This document shows positions 52,775 to 61,672 of a DNA stretch of 64,000 bases, piece by piece. Below the pieces are notes generated by a model, which was not told the origin of the DNA, made no database searches, and worked only from the letters and a program-made list of their open reading frames with translations. Each line of letters begins with the position of its first letter. Position 1 is the stretch's first letter. Made by a program: the position numbers and the translations under genes. Origin of the DNA: Colwellia sp. 20A7. GTDB lineage: Bacteria; Pseudomonadota; Gammaproteobacteria; Enterobacterales; Alteromonadaceae. Location of the stretch: positions 310,001-374,000 of the forward strand of contig NZ_CP047130.1 in NCBI RefSeq assembly GCF_009832865.1, written 5' to 3'.

Positions 52775-53194
52775 TTAGTGCGTTAAGCTTTCAAGTAAAT
52801 CATGAATTTCTTGTTTAAGTTCTAAATCGCTAATTTTATTCGCACTTACTTTAGCATTTTGTAAACTTGTGCGGGCAGCTTCATTCTGACCTAATTCAAT
52901 CTGTAGGCTAGCCATTGAAAAACCAATTGATGACATATGATCTTTAGAGTTGATGGCGATAGATTTTTCTAGTGCTTTTGTATAAATAATTAAAGCGTCT
53001 TCTAACTCTTCGGTAAAGTCAGCCAACGTTTCCCATTGTACTGGGTGGTCTTTAGGTGTATTTTCGTTGTCGATACAGATTTGATTTAGCTGAACATATA
53101 ATAATTCAAATGTATTGTTATCATCTCTTTCCGCTGCTTCCATCAACCTTCCAGCCAAGTCATGAACTGACTTGTATACTTTTGTATTCATCAT
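52775..53194 (-). CDS. TPR-like helical protein of unknown function
   Basis: A 139-residue all-helical protein. The central part (ALIIYTKALEKSIAINSKDHMSSIGFSMASLQIELGQNEAARTSLQNAK) reads like two tetratricopeptide helices. No signal peptide. It is on the - strand, opposite to the cassettes, and has no attC of its own. It therefore probably lies outside the array, on the chromosome side. Function unknown. Confidence 0.65.
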   Translation of the reverse strand: MMNTKVYKSVHDLAGRLMEAAERDDNNTFELLYVQLNQICIDNENTPKDHPVQWETLADFTEELEDALIIYTKALEKSIAINSKDHMSSIGFSMASLQIELGQNEAARTSLQNAKVSANKISDLELKQEIHDLLESLTH

Positions 53195-53708
53195 TGTTGC
53201 TAGTACCTTATTTATAACTAATTAATTCACTTACTCATTTGAACAAGTATATTATTTAAAAATTTTCCATACTAGGATTCATTTCAGTGTTTATATAGAG
53301 AATGGTTCAAGTAATCGCTTTTGTAATCTAGTATCGCCAAATTTTATCAAATTTGAATAAACAAACTTTTCAACTAATGCTTTATGAGCGAGTGTCCTTC
53401 TAATTCGTCGTGTGAAGGTACATAACAAGAAATTTTGATCTCCCCGATAAAACGAACACCAAAATCTTATTAAAAATGAGGTGAATGATTAATAAGGACC
53501 GTCGCTTAAGTGTACTCATATTTAAACTGCTCTCGATAAAATCAAGAGCATTTAAATCAAATAAGTTTAACCGCATACAATTTAAGATGAATACCTTAGC
53601 TACCCATTTCTTTATAGGTAGATACTTGTTAATGTGGTTTTAATTAAAAAAGATACCTTTATTAACCAAAGCATATCTTTTTTGTACACATTCACACTCT
53701 AGCTCGAG
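53195..53708. other. Non-coding junction between accessory region and core genes
   Basis: About 510 bases without a convincing gene. It holds the third copy of the 14-bp repeat (53497-53510) followed by a small hairpin, gctctcgataaaatcaagagc, at 53540-53560. The promoter of the M3 peptidase gene must lie in the last ~150 bases. Confidence 0.5.
53497..53510. repeat. 14-bp repeat, copy 3 (gaccgtcgcttaag)
   Basis: Matches copy 2 (41677-41690) at 12 of 14 bases and shares its upstream context (aacaa/aataa-gg). It may mark the far edge of the accessory region. Confidence 0.5.
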
Positions 53709-55907
53709 ATGACTATGAAAAAAACAATCGTATCTACTTTTTTATTATCAAGTATTTTAATGGCCTGTACAGGAACGAACTCTACTGTTGAGAAAACAGC
53801 AACTGAAGCTAAGCTAGCAGTAATGTCAGCAGCGGAAAATGCGAGTGACGTTGAGCAATCTAAAGCATTATTGTTGGCAAAATGGGAAGGTCCTTATCAA
53901 GGTGTACCAGCATTTGATAAAGTTTCATTAGCCGGTTTAATTCCAGCAATGGAAGAAGCGATGAAAATCAACCTTGCTGAAATTGACGCAATTGCTAATA
54001 ATTCAGCATCACCAACATTTGAAAATACGATTGTTGCGATGGAAAGAACGGGTAAAGATTTAGCTCGAGTTTTCACTTACTATGGCATTTGGCGTTCAAA
54101 TGAATCTTCACCGGAATTTCGTGAAATTCAAGCTAAAATGGCACCAACACTTTCTGCCTTTTTCTCTAAAATAAATCAAAATAAAGCACTTTTTGCACGC
54201 GTTCAAGCAGTTCATAATAGTGATGAAGTTAAAAGTTTAACGCCAGAGCAGCAACGTTTAGTACACCTAACTTACAATGGCTTTTCTCGAAATGGTGCTA
54301 CGTTAGATGGTGATGCGAAGAAGCGTTATGCAGCAATCAATCAAAAGTTAGCAGAATTACATACAAAATTTGGTGATAATGTTTTAGCCGATGAAGAAAA
54401 CTATGTATTGTATTTAACTAAAAACCAGTTAGGTGGCTTATCTGAGTCTATTATCAGTAGTGCCGCTTCGGCAGCTGAAGCACGTGATCATAAAGGTGAG
54501 TATGCCATTACGAATACTCGTTCATCAATGGACCCGTTCCTAACTTATTCAACTGAGCGTGAGCTTCGTAAGAAAGTATGGGATAGCTATTATAGCCGCG
54601 GTAACAATGGTGATGAATTTGATAACAACGCCATTATTGCTGAAATTTTACAACTGCGTCATGAACGTGTTGGCTTACTTGGCTACAAAAACTATGCGTC
54701 TTGGCGTTTAGAAGATCGCATGGCTAAATCACCAGAAAATGCTATTAAATTAATGGAAAGTGTATGGCCAGCAGCAATCGCACGTGTTGATGAAGAAGTT
54801 GCCGATATGCTTGTTATTGGTGAAGCAGAAGACGGTATTGAAAAAATTGAACCGTGGGATTATCGCTTCTATGCTGAAAAAGTACGTAAAGATAAATACG
54901 ATTTAGATTCAGCTGAAGTTAAAGAATACCTTCAATTGAATAAATTACGTGAAGCTATGTTCTACGTAGCAGGCCGTTTATTTAATTTTGAATTTACTGA
55001 AATTAAAGATGGCTCTGTGCCCGTTTTTAATGATGATGTACGTGTTTGGGAAGTTACAGATAAAACATCTAATGAGCATATTGGATTATGGTATTTAGAC
55101 CCGTTTGCACGTAAAGGTAAACGTTCAGGTGCGTGGGCAACAACTTACCGCAGCTATACTACCTTTGATGGTAAAACAAACGTATTGTCTTCGAATAACT
55201 CTAACTTCACTAAAGGTGTTGATGGCGAACCGACATTAATTTCATGGTCTGATGCAGAAACTTACTTCCATGAATTTGGTCATGCATTACATTTCTTATC
55301 AGCAAAAGTAGCCTACCCAACGTTGAACGGTGGCGTTCGAGATTACACTGAATTTCAATCTCAGCTGTTAGAGCACTGGTTAGCAACGGATGAAGTAATC
55401 AACAACTACCTGGTACATTACAAAACGGGTAAGCCGATGCCAAAAGAGTTGATTACAAAAATTAAACAAGCTGCGAAGTTTAACGAAGGCTTTAAAACAA
55501 CTGAGTACTTAGCGTCAGCGTTAGTTGATATGAAATTTCATACAGTTGACCCTACTGGTATCGACGCACAGAAATTTGAGCGTGATACCTTAGCCGCTTT
55601 AAATATGCCTGAATCTATGGTGATGCGTCATCGTTCAACCCAATTTGGTCATGTATTTAGTTCAGAAGGTTATGCTTCAAGCTATTATGGTTATATGTGG
55701 GCAGAAGTATTAACGGCTGATGCGGCGGAAGCTTTTGAGCAATCACCAGGTGGTTTTTACGATAAAGATGTGGCGGCTAAACTTGTTGAACATTTATTTA
55801 GTGTTCGTAACGCAGTTGATCCAGCAGAAGCTTACCGTGCCTTTAGAGGCCGTGACGCTGATGTAAAAGCATTAATGCGTGACCGTGGTTTCCCTGTTAC
55901 CAAATAA
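53709..55907 (+). CDS. M3-family zinc peptidase (peptidyl-dipeptidase Dcp-like lipoprotein)
   Basis: A 732-residue oligopeptidase of family M3. The zinc motif HEFGHALHF lies in the C-terminal third, with the further Glu in DYTEFQSQLLEHW. The N-terminus is a lipoprotein signal (SILMAC, Cys20), so it is predicted to be membrane-anchored and periplasmic. The overall pattern (LLAKWEGPYQGVPAFDKVS, GNNGDEFDNNAIIAEILQLR) is closest to Dcp, which removes C-terminal dipeptides. ATG 53709 or 53715. A terminator follows. Confidence 0.92.
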   Translation: MTMKKTIVSTFLLSSILMACTGTNSTVEKTATEAKLAVMSAAENASDVEQSKALLLAKWEGPYQGVPAFDKVSLAGLIPAMEEAMKINLAEIDAIANNSASPTFENTIVAMERTGKDLARVFTYYGIWRSNESSPEFREIQAKMAPTLSAFFSKINQNKALFARVQAVHNSDEVKSLTPEQQRLVHLTYNGFSRNGATLDGDAKKRYAAINQKLAELHTKFGDNVLADEENYVLYLTKNQLGGLSESIISSAASAAEARDHKGEYAITNTRSSMDPFLTYSTERELRKKVWDSYYSRGNNGDEFDNNAIIAEILQLRHERVGLLGYKNYASWRLEDRMAKSPENAIKLMESVWPAAIARVDEEVADMLVIGEAEDGIEKIEPWDYRFYAEKVRKDKYDLDSAEVKEYLQLNKLREAMFYVAGRLFNFEFTEIKDGSVPVFNDDVRVWEVTDKTSNEHIGLWYLDPFARKGKRSGAWATTYRSYTTFDGKTNVLSSNNSNFTKGVDGEPTLISWSDAETYFHEFGHALHFLSAKVAYPTLNGGVRDYTEFQSQLLEHWLATDEVINNYLVHYKTGKPMPKELITKIKQAAKFNEGFKTTEYLASALVDMKFHTVDPTGIDAQKFERDTLAALNMPESMVMRHRSTQFGHVFSSEGYASSYYGYMWAEVLTADAAEAFEQSPGGFYDKDVAAKLVEHLFSVRNAVDPAEAYRAFRGRDADVKALMRDRGFPVTK

Positions 55908-55971
55908 CTTGAGCTAGGTTTAAACAACTTAAGCTCGGCTTAAATTAAAATTAAGTGTTAAGTCTTGATTT

Positions 55972-55997
55972 AAAAACTCGCTTCGGCGAGTTTTTTG
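55972..55997 (+). terminator. Intrinsic terminator after the M3 peptidase gene
   Basis: aaaactcgc-ttcg-gcgagtttt is a stable stem with a UUCG tetraloop, followed by ttg-ttt. 65 bases after the stop codon. Confidence 0.88.
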
Positions 55998-56131
55998 TTT
56001 CTGCTTACTTGTATTTGGCAGGTTATTTGGCAGATGATTTAGCAATTATCATGTCATCCTTTTTTGATTTAGCCAAAGTTTGTTAGACTAATACTTACTT
56101 GAATAATGAAATTGGTATTAACAGCATTTTT

Positions 56132-57022
56132 ATGAAAAATTTATTGGCGTTATCGCTCATCATATCTTTCACCGTATTACTCAGCGCTTGCTCAGTTAGC
56201 CAAGAAAATTCCCCTTGGTTATTAATTGACAACTTTGAGCAGCAAACCTTAAGCAGCTGGCAGAATGCGGATACACAAAACAATACTAAGCCTTATGTTG
56301 CTAAGCCGCAAATAACAGAAATTCGTCTTGATAATTATATGGTTAACAATAATGATGTGGCTAACAGTAGTGATACGGTTAACAACAACCATTATCTGAT
56401 TAAAAAACCGGCCAAAGATGGCGTTATCGGAAACCGTAAGGCACTTAGTATTAAAACATTACCTGAGCCTGTCGCAGTAGGAGAAACTTATACTTTTTAT
56501 ACGCGTATTCTGGTAGAAAGCTTTCCTAATAACCATGCTTTTGGCATTAGTAACCTAACTCCAGCACAGGTTAAAGACACCGGTTATAATGCATTTGAGC
56601 CGACATTAAGAGTTACTGATAAATTTGAGTCTAATGGCTTTAAAAATGATGGTACTTTAATGGTGAAAATTGACAGCGATAACAAGTATCGTCAGTACAG
56701 CAATGTTCAAAACTTCCTTGATGGGCGTTCAGCCAACCCTATGCAAACTAATGTTTGGTATCAAATTTGGTATGTCGTTAATAACAGCCGAACTGATCAA
56801 GGAGGACAATCTTATGATGTCTATTTGCAAGGCGGTGAATTTACAAAGCAAACCTTAGTCTATAAAGATGCCGCGTTTAGAATGAAAAGAGAGCAGGCCT
56901 TAATCACTTTTTTTGCTAATAGTAATACTGGTTCACATAAAAAGCCTTATGGTAATGGCGGCTTGGCGTATGACGACATTTATATGAGTAAAGGTGTTAA
57001 TTTAACGAATCCTACAAAATGA
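56132..57022 (+). CDS. Lipoprotein of unknown function (lectin-like fold candidate)
   Basis: A ~296-residue predicted lipoprotein: signal MKNLLALSLIISFTVLLSAC with lipobox LSAC. The body (LIDNFEQQTLSSWQNADT, FYTRILVESFPNNHAFGISNL, YDVYLQGGEFTKQTL, GLAYDDIYM) has the beta-rich look of a concanavalin-like jelly roll. The DNF start and YDDI end are common in carbohydrate-binding modules. The frame is open from TTG 56099; the signal sequence shows that ATG 56132 is the start. No enzyme motif is recognised. Confidence 0.75.
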   Translation: MKNLLALSLIISFTVLLSACSVSQENSPWLLIDNFEQQTLSSWQNADTQNNTKPYVAKPQITEIRLDNYMVNNNDVANSSDTVNNNHYLIKKPAKDGVIGNRKALSIKTLPEPVAVGETYTFYTRILVESFPNNHAFGISNLTPAQVKDTGYNAFEPTLRVTDKFESNGFKNDGTLMVKIDSDNKYRQYSNVQNFLDGRSANPMQTNVWYQIWYVVNNSRTDQGGQSYDVYLQGGEFTKQTLVYKDAAFRMKREQALITFFANSNTGSHKKPYGNGGLAYDDIYMSKGVNLTNPTK

Positions 57023-57116
57023 TAGGCAGTGTCTTACATTGCTTGTTCTCGTTACTTTGCAATTCATTAATGTGAATTACAGAGTAACGCTAAGCAGTTA
57101 ACATTAACTACAGGCT

Positions 57117-57899
57117 TTAATCAGGCAGTTTTTTACCGTGTCGCCAAAACTTCTTCCACCGAGAAAAAATATTCTTAGGTAAGTAGCTGTGGTTATTACG
57201 TTTTATTCGTTTATAAATGTGCCATTGTTTTGGTATTAAATGAATAACAATATTTAAGTAATTTGGAATATGAAAATAGATTATTTCGTGATCTGAAGAT
57301 AGCTCTTTTAATAACGTTAATAATAAATTAACTTCGTAATCAGTGGCGTCAGGCAAATTGATAGACAAACAAGTGTTAGGCGTTATATTCGCCGTTAAAT
57401 GCTCTAATTGATCGACCGTATTATTGTAACTTTGAATTTCTTGCTGATAAACATCACAAACATACCAATCATAATCACGAGTATTCTCTTGTAGCCATTT
57501 TTTACTATCGTTGTACACTAAGTTAGCTTGATTATTTTGTGGATTAAAATATTGGTTAAAGCAATCTATTACTGTGTTGCTATGCTCAATACTCTGTAGG
57601 TTAATGTTGTTTGATATGTGGTGAATAAAGCGCTGAATATTACCGCCACCTAAACCAAGTTCAATCATGCTATTAGGTTTAAAAAATAATAACGGTAACA
57701 TCATTGCTGTTTGGTGAGGCAGGGTTAATTTCCAAGGTTTACGCTTAAGCATGACGCTTTGAATCACTTGCTCGCTATGCTCATTGCTACAGCCAAAAGC
57801 AAGCCAACGATAGTGTTCATTCTCGTTTACTGATATAGCTTCTTTGTCTTGACTCAAATAAGTTAATTTTCCTTGTGCAACGTGCTTTGCTAATTGCAT
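57117..57899 (-). CDS. Spermidine-synthase-like methyltransferase-fold protein
   Basis: A ~260-residue protein with a Rossmann-like core, MIELGLGGGNIQRFIHHI, and VVCDVYQQEI-like acidic strand (YDWYVCDVYQQ). It resembles the spermidine synthase-like SAM-binding proteins. The typical aminopropyltransferase residues are not obvious, so the substrate is open. Start chosen at ATG 57899 with GGAG five bases before it; TTG 57929 is less likely. It is divergent from the YiiD-like gene. Confidence 0.72.
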   Translation of the reverse strand: MQLAKHVAQGKLTYLSQDKEAISVNENEHYRWLAFGCSNEHSEQVIQSVMLKRKPWKLTLPHQTAMMLPLLFFKPNSMIELGLGGGNIQRFIHHISNNINLQSIEHSNTVIDCFNQYFNPQNNQANLVYNDSKKWLQENTRDYDWYVCDVYQQEIQSYNNTVDQLEHLTANITPNTCLSINLPDATDYEVNLLLTLLKELSSDHEIIYFHIPNYLNIVIHLIPKQWHIYKRIKRNNHSYLPKNIFSRWKKFWRHGKKLPD

Positions 57900-57960
57900 A
57901 ATTCTCCAATGGGTTAATGAAAAGAACAACTATTACTAAAATAAATAATAAGGATAGACA

Positions 57961-58890
57961 ATGTACACCTTAAGAGCACCTATTACAGCAGCGGAGTTTT
58001 CGCAATATTACCATTTACGGTGGAAAATATTAAGGAAACCATGGCAGCAAGTGCCTGGAAGTGAGCAAGATGCACATGAAAAATACGGTATTCATCGAAT
58101 GATTATTGATGAACAAGATAATGTGCTGGCTGTTGGGCGCTTAGAAAGAGCTACCGAAAAACAAGGACAAATTCGCTTTATGGCTGTTGATGATAAATCT
58201 CAGGGATTAGGATTAGGTCAACAAATAGTTAACAACCTAGAAGCGCAAGCTAGCCAATTAGGTATGAGTGAAATAACGTTAAATGCTAGAGAAAACGCGA
58301 TCAAATTTTATCAAAAACTAGGTTATCAATTACAAGGCTATTCCCATACACTTTTTGCAGATATTAAGCATTATACAATGGTTAAAGATTTAGTCGCTGC
58401 AACTCAACATAAAGTAGCAGAAGCAAAGGCTTTACAAGCTATTTGGCATAAAACAATTCCGTTAAGTAAAGCGATGGATTTACAAATAAGCTATTACGAT
58501 GGCACTAAATTAATCACAATTTGTAATGCCGATTTTAATCAGAACTTACATCACACAATGTTTGCTGGCAGTATTTATACCTTAGCAACTTTAACTGGGT
58601 GGGGCTGGGTTTATTTGGCGCTACAAGAGCAACAACAAAACAATGCTCATCTAAACGGCGATATTGTTTTGGCTGAGGCTAATATTCGTTATCATTCTCC
58701 TATTAAAGAGTTAGCTTACGGACAAGTTTTGGAGCAAGACGTTTCAGGACAATTTGATAATTTATTACAAGGTAAAAAAGCCCGTATTAATCTCGTATCA
58801 AAGGTCTATTGTGGTGAGAATATTGCTGCTACATTTACTGGTAGTTACTTTATTTTGCCAACATGTAAACAAGAAAAGGACACACAGTGA
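57961..58890 (+). CDS. YiiD/MadA-like GNAT-thioesterase fusion
   Basis: A 309-residue two-domain protein. Residues ~1-140 form a GNAT domain (YYHLRWKILRKPW, FMAVDDKSQGLGLGQQIVNNLEAQA). Residues ~155-305 form a hot-dog thioesterase-like domain (NLHHTMFAGSIYTLATLTGWGWVYLAL, LAEANIRYHSPI). This is the architecture of E. coli YiiD, reported to decarboxylate malonyl-ACP and prime fatty-acid synthesis. The family match is clear; the activity here is inferred. It overlaps the next gene by 4 bases. Confidence 0.88.
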   Translation: MYTLRAPITAAEFSQYYHLRWKILRKPWQQVPGSEQDAHEKYGIHRMIIDEQDNVLAVGRLERATEKQGQIRFMAVDDKSQGLGLGQQIVNNLEAQASQLGMSEITLNARENAIKFYQKLGYQLQGYSHTLFADIKHYTMVKDLVAATQHKVAEAKALQAIWHKTIPLSKAMDLQISYYDGTKLITICNADFNQNLHHTMFAGSIYTLATLTGWGWVYLALQEQQQNNAHLNGDIVLAEANIRYHSPIKELAYGQVLEQDVSGQFDNLLQGKKARINLVSKVYCGENIAATFTGSYFILPTCKQEKDTQ

Positions 58891-59369
58891 AAATTCAATA
58901 TTTATGGGTAATATTTACCTGCATGAGTTTTGTTGCACAAGCGCAACAGGCTAAAGAAGAACAAGCTATCGATAAGGTATTAAGCGAATTTCATCAAGCT
59001 GCAGCCGATGCTAACGCTAAAATATATTTAAATCTACTGACTGATGACGCTATATTTTTAGGTACAGACGCTACCGAGCGTTGGACAAAAACGCAATTTA
59101 CTGACTTTGTTTTACCGTATTTTAATCAAGGAAAAGGCTGGGTATATGTAGCTAAAGAAAGAAATGTTAGTCTGTTAAATCAGTATAAAGTCGCTTTTTT
59201 TGATGAGGTTTTAGAAAACAAAAAATATGGCTATTGTCGAGGATCGGGCGTATTAGTCCAAACAGAGCAGGGCTGGAAAATAAGTCAGTATAATTTAACT
59301 TTCTTAGTGCCAAACGATATTGCTGAGCAGGTAGCTGAAACAATCCAAACTTATAAGAAAACACAATAA
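58887..59369 (+). CDS. Secreted SnoaL/NTF2-like protein
   Basis: 160 residues with a signal peptide (residues 1-19, ending AQA). The rest has the SnoaL-like NTF2 fold pattern: AIDKVLSEFHQAAADANAKIYLNLLTDDAIFLGTDATERWTK and RGSGVLVQTEQGWKISQYNLTFLVP. GTG start, overlapping the YiiD-like gene by 4 bases. The fold is used by many enzymes and binding proteins, so the function stays open. Confidence 0.8.
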   Translation: MKIQYLWVIFTCMSFVAQAQQAKEEQAIDKVLSEFHQAAADANAKIYLNLLTDDAIFLGTDATERWTKTQFTDFVLPYFNQGKGWVYVAKERNVSLLNQYKVAFFDEVLENKKYGYCRGSGVLVQTEQGWKISQYNLTFLVPNDIAEQVAETIQTYKKTQ

Positions 59370-60241
59370 TGGTTAAAGATATGAATGAATTTAAAAGTAA
59401 AGATTCTGTTGGCATTATTGGTTGTGGTTGGCTAGGGAAAGCGTTGGCGCAAACGTTAATTAAGCAAAACATTACAGTGCTGGCGACAAGTAGTAAGCAA
59501 GAAAATGTTGATAAGTTAAATCAACAATCCATTAATACTCAGCAATTAGTCCTACCTACAGATGCAGCAATACTTGCTCGCCATGACGTGTTTACCATGC
59601 AAAGCTTGGTTATTGCCATTACCCCACAGCTTAGGCAAGGGCGTGTGGATTACGCTGAAAAAATAGCTCAACTAGTGAATGCTGCACAACAAGTTGGTGT
59701 GGTTGACCGTATTATTCTATTATCGAGTACGGCGATTTACGACGGATTAGATGGTGACGTTGATGAAGATAGCGTACTTAATTTAACAATAGAAAAAGTG
59801 AAAATATTGAACGCGGCTGAGCAAGCAGTATTAAGCTTTTCTAAGCACCAGCCTAAATCAACAGCTAAGCAAGGAATTGTACTGAGGTTGGCTGGCTTAG
59901 TTGGTCCAGATCGTCATCCAGGTAAATTTATTTTAGCGAATAAAATGTTAAGTAATGCTAGGGCTCCGGTTAATTTAATCCATCAACAAGACGCTGTTGG
60001 CCTAATTGAAGCCTTGCTAGAAAAAACACTTTTACAAGCTATTTTTACGGGTGTTAGTGATACACATGTTACTAAAGCAGAATATTATCAAGTGGCGGCA
60101 AAATCATTAGGTTTAAAGCCGCCTGCTGTTGAACAAGAAAATAAAAACGAAGTGACTAAAATGGTCTTGGGTGATAAAACTCAACGCGCTTTAGGATATC
60201 AATTTATGTACCCAGATTTACTTGCTTGGTTGAATACTTAA
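59369..60241 (+). CDS. NAD(P)-binding epimerase-like protein (YeeZ-like)
   Basis: A 290-residue Rossmann-fold protein. The N-terminal motif VGIIGCGWLGKALAQTL binds the dinucleotide. ILLSSTAIYDGLDGDVDE contains the SDR-type strand and Tyr, and VLRLAGLVGPDRHPGKF is typical of the YeeZ-type NAD-dependent epimerase/dehydratase group. It overlaps the previous stop by one base, so the genes from 57961 on form one operon. Substrate unknown. Confidence 0.82.
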   Translation: MVKDMNEFKSKDSVGIIGCGWLGKALAQTLIKQNITVLATSSKQENVDKLNQQSINTQQLVLPTDAAILARHDVFTMQSLVIAITPQLRQGRVDYAEKIAQLVNAAQQVGVVDRIILLSSTAIYDGLDGDVDEDSVLNLTIEKVKILNAAEQAVLSFSKHQPKSTAKQGIVLRLAGLVGPDRHPGKFILANKMLSNARAPVNLIHQQDAVGLIEALLEKTLLQAIFTGVSDTHVTKAEYYQVAAKSLGLKPPAVEQENKNEVTKMVLGDKTQRALGYQFMYPDLLAWLNT

Positions 60242-60301
60242 CTGAACAAGTAAGCTGGAACTCGCATCTTTAAATGGATTAAGTATAATAGCGTTAATCA
60301 C

Positions 60302-60610
60302 TTGCTATTGGCTTATCGTTTGAAATTATTTTCTAAAACCTTTCTTGAACGCCATCGTTTAAAATTATTGTTTGTTCTTATTTGGTTACATATATCAGTG
60401 CTAGATTTAGTTTTTTTTACTTATCGTGGGCCTGTTTTTTTATGGAAAGAAAACTCTCAGCTTCTTACCATATTCGTTCACTTATCCATTGCTTTTGCAA
60501 CGACATCTGTGTGTTGGCTAGTAAGTAACTATATCAAGAATAAGTCTAGGGTGAATTTGAATGTTAATCCTGATGGCCATGTAAATACTATAACCAAGAA
60601 GACTAAGTAA
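60302..60610 (+). CDS. Small inner-membrane protein, unknown
   Basis: A possible 102-residue protein with two hydrophobic helices (about residues 22-41 and 55-75) and basic ends. No family recognised. The only start codons are TTG (60302 or 60308), which lowers confidence. It lies two bases before dusC on the same strand, so it could be co-transcribed with it. Confidence 0.5.
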   Translation: MLLAYRLKLFSKTFLERHRLKLLFVLIWLHISVLDLVFFTYRGPVFLWKENSQLLTIFVHLSIAFATTSVCWLVSNYIKNKSRVNLNVNPDGHVNTITKKTK

Positions 60611-60612
60611 CT

Positions 60613-61554
60613 ATGCGAGTTGTGTTAGCACCTATGGAAGGTGTTCTTGATCATTTAATGCGTGAATTACTGACTAAGGTTGGTGGTTATGATTTATGTA
60701 TTACTGAATTTATACGCGTAGTTGATCAGGTTATTTCAGATAAAGCTTTTTTGCGTTATTGTCCTGAACTAAATAATGCGAACGTTTATGGCTCTACTAC
60801 CCAAGCAGGAACGCCTGTACGTGTACAATTATTAGGTCAACATCCGACATGTATGGCTGATAATGCTGCTAAAGTGATTGAACTTGGCTCACATGGTGTC
60901 GATATTAATTTTGGTTGTCCTTCCAAGATGGTGAATAACAATCGTGGTGGTGCAATATTATTAAAGGACCCCGAAAATCTTTATCAAATCGTCAGTGCTA
61001 TTAGAAAATCGGTTCCTGAAGAGACTATTGTAAGTGCTAAAATACGCCTTGGTTATGAAGATAAAAGCCTAGCGGTAGAAAATGCTCAAGCCGTTGAAGC
61101 CGCTGGCGCCAATGAACTAACAGTACATGCTAGAACAAAAGTAGAAGGTTATCGACCACCTGCACATTGGGAATGGATTGGTAAAATAAAACAAAGTATT
61201 AATATTCCTGTGATTGCTAATGGTGATATTTTTAGCCTAAATGACGCGATAAAGTGCCGAGAAGTATCAGGCTGTCAGGATATAATGGTAGGTCGCGGTG
61301 CTTTAATGATGCCTAATTTAGCGCAAGTTATTAAAGAACAAGCTAATGTTATGCCATGGTCTGAAGTACAAAAGTTACTAGTTAATTATACGCGTTGTGA
61401 AACCTACGGTGATAAAAGCAAATATTACCCGAATCGCATTAAACAATGGCTTAAATACTTAAAGTTAGAATACACAGAAGCAGATACTTTATTTCAAGAA
61501 GTTCGTACCCTTAAAACAGCACAAGCGATAATAGATACACTTTCATGTAACTAA
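60613..61554 (+). CDS. dusC: tRNA-dihydrouridine(16) synthase
   Basis: A flavin enzyme that reduces uridine in the tRNA D-loop. The N-terminus RVVLAPMEGVLDHLMRELL and the catalytic segment DINFGCPSKMVNNNRGGAILL (Cys general acid) are typical. ELTVHARTKVEGYRPPAHWEWIGKI and VIANGDIFS follow. Length 313 and the GVLDHLMRE start are characteristic of DusC rather than DusA or DusB. A long palindrome ends the unit. Confidence 0.93.
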   Translation: MRVVLAPMEGVLDHLMRELLTKVGGYDLCITEFIRVVDQVISDKAFLRYCPELNNANVYGSTTQAGTPVRVQLLGQHPTCMADNAAKVIELGSHGVDINFGCPSKMVNNNRGGAILLKDPENLYQIVSAIRKSVPEETIVSAKIRLGYEDKSLAVENAQAVEAAGANELTVHARTKVEGYRPPAHWEWIGKIKQSINIPVIANGDIFSLNDAIKCREVSGCQDIMVGRGALMMPNLAQVIKEQANVMPWSEVQKLLVNYTRCETYGDKSKYYPNRIKQWLKYLKLEYTEADTLFQEVRTLKTAQAIIDTLSCN

Positions 61555-61584
61555 TCGCTTGTTATGTTTTACTTGTTACTTTAT

Positions 61585-61620
61585 CGCTAAGCTCATGATT
61601 AATTAATCATGAGCTTAGCG
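61585..61620. terminator. 36-bp perfect palindrome between convergent dusC and hutH
   Basis: cgctaagctcatgattaa is followed directly by its exact complement, with no loop bases. It lies 31 bases after dusC and 53 bases after the end of hutH, so it is probably a bidirectional terminator. Confidence 0.7.
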
Positions 61621-61672
61621 TCTTCGGTAAAGAATACCAATGATAAGATTATTTAACCTGAACTCAGGTTAT

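Noticed and set aside
40597..53194. Integron integrase gene expected near the cassette array
   Set aside because: No reading frame in this interval or elsewhere in the window shows tyrosine recombinase motifs or the IntI-specific insertion. The integrase is outside the window or lost.
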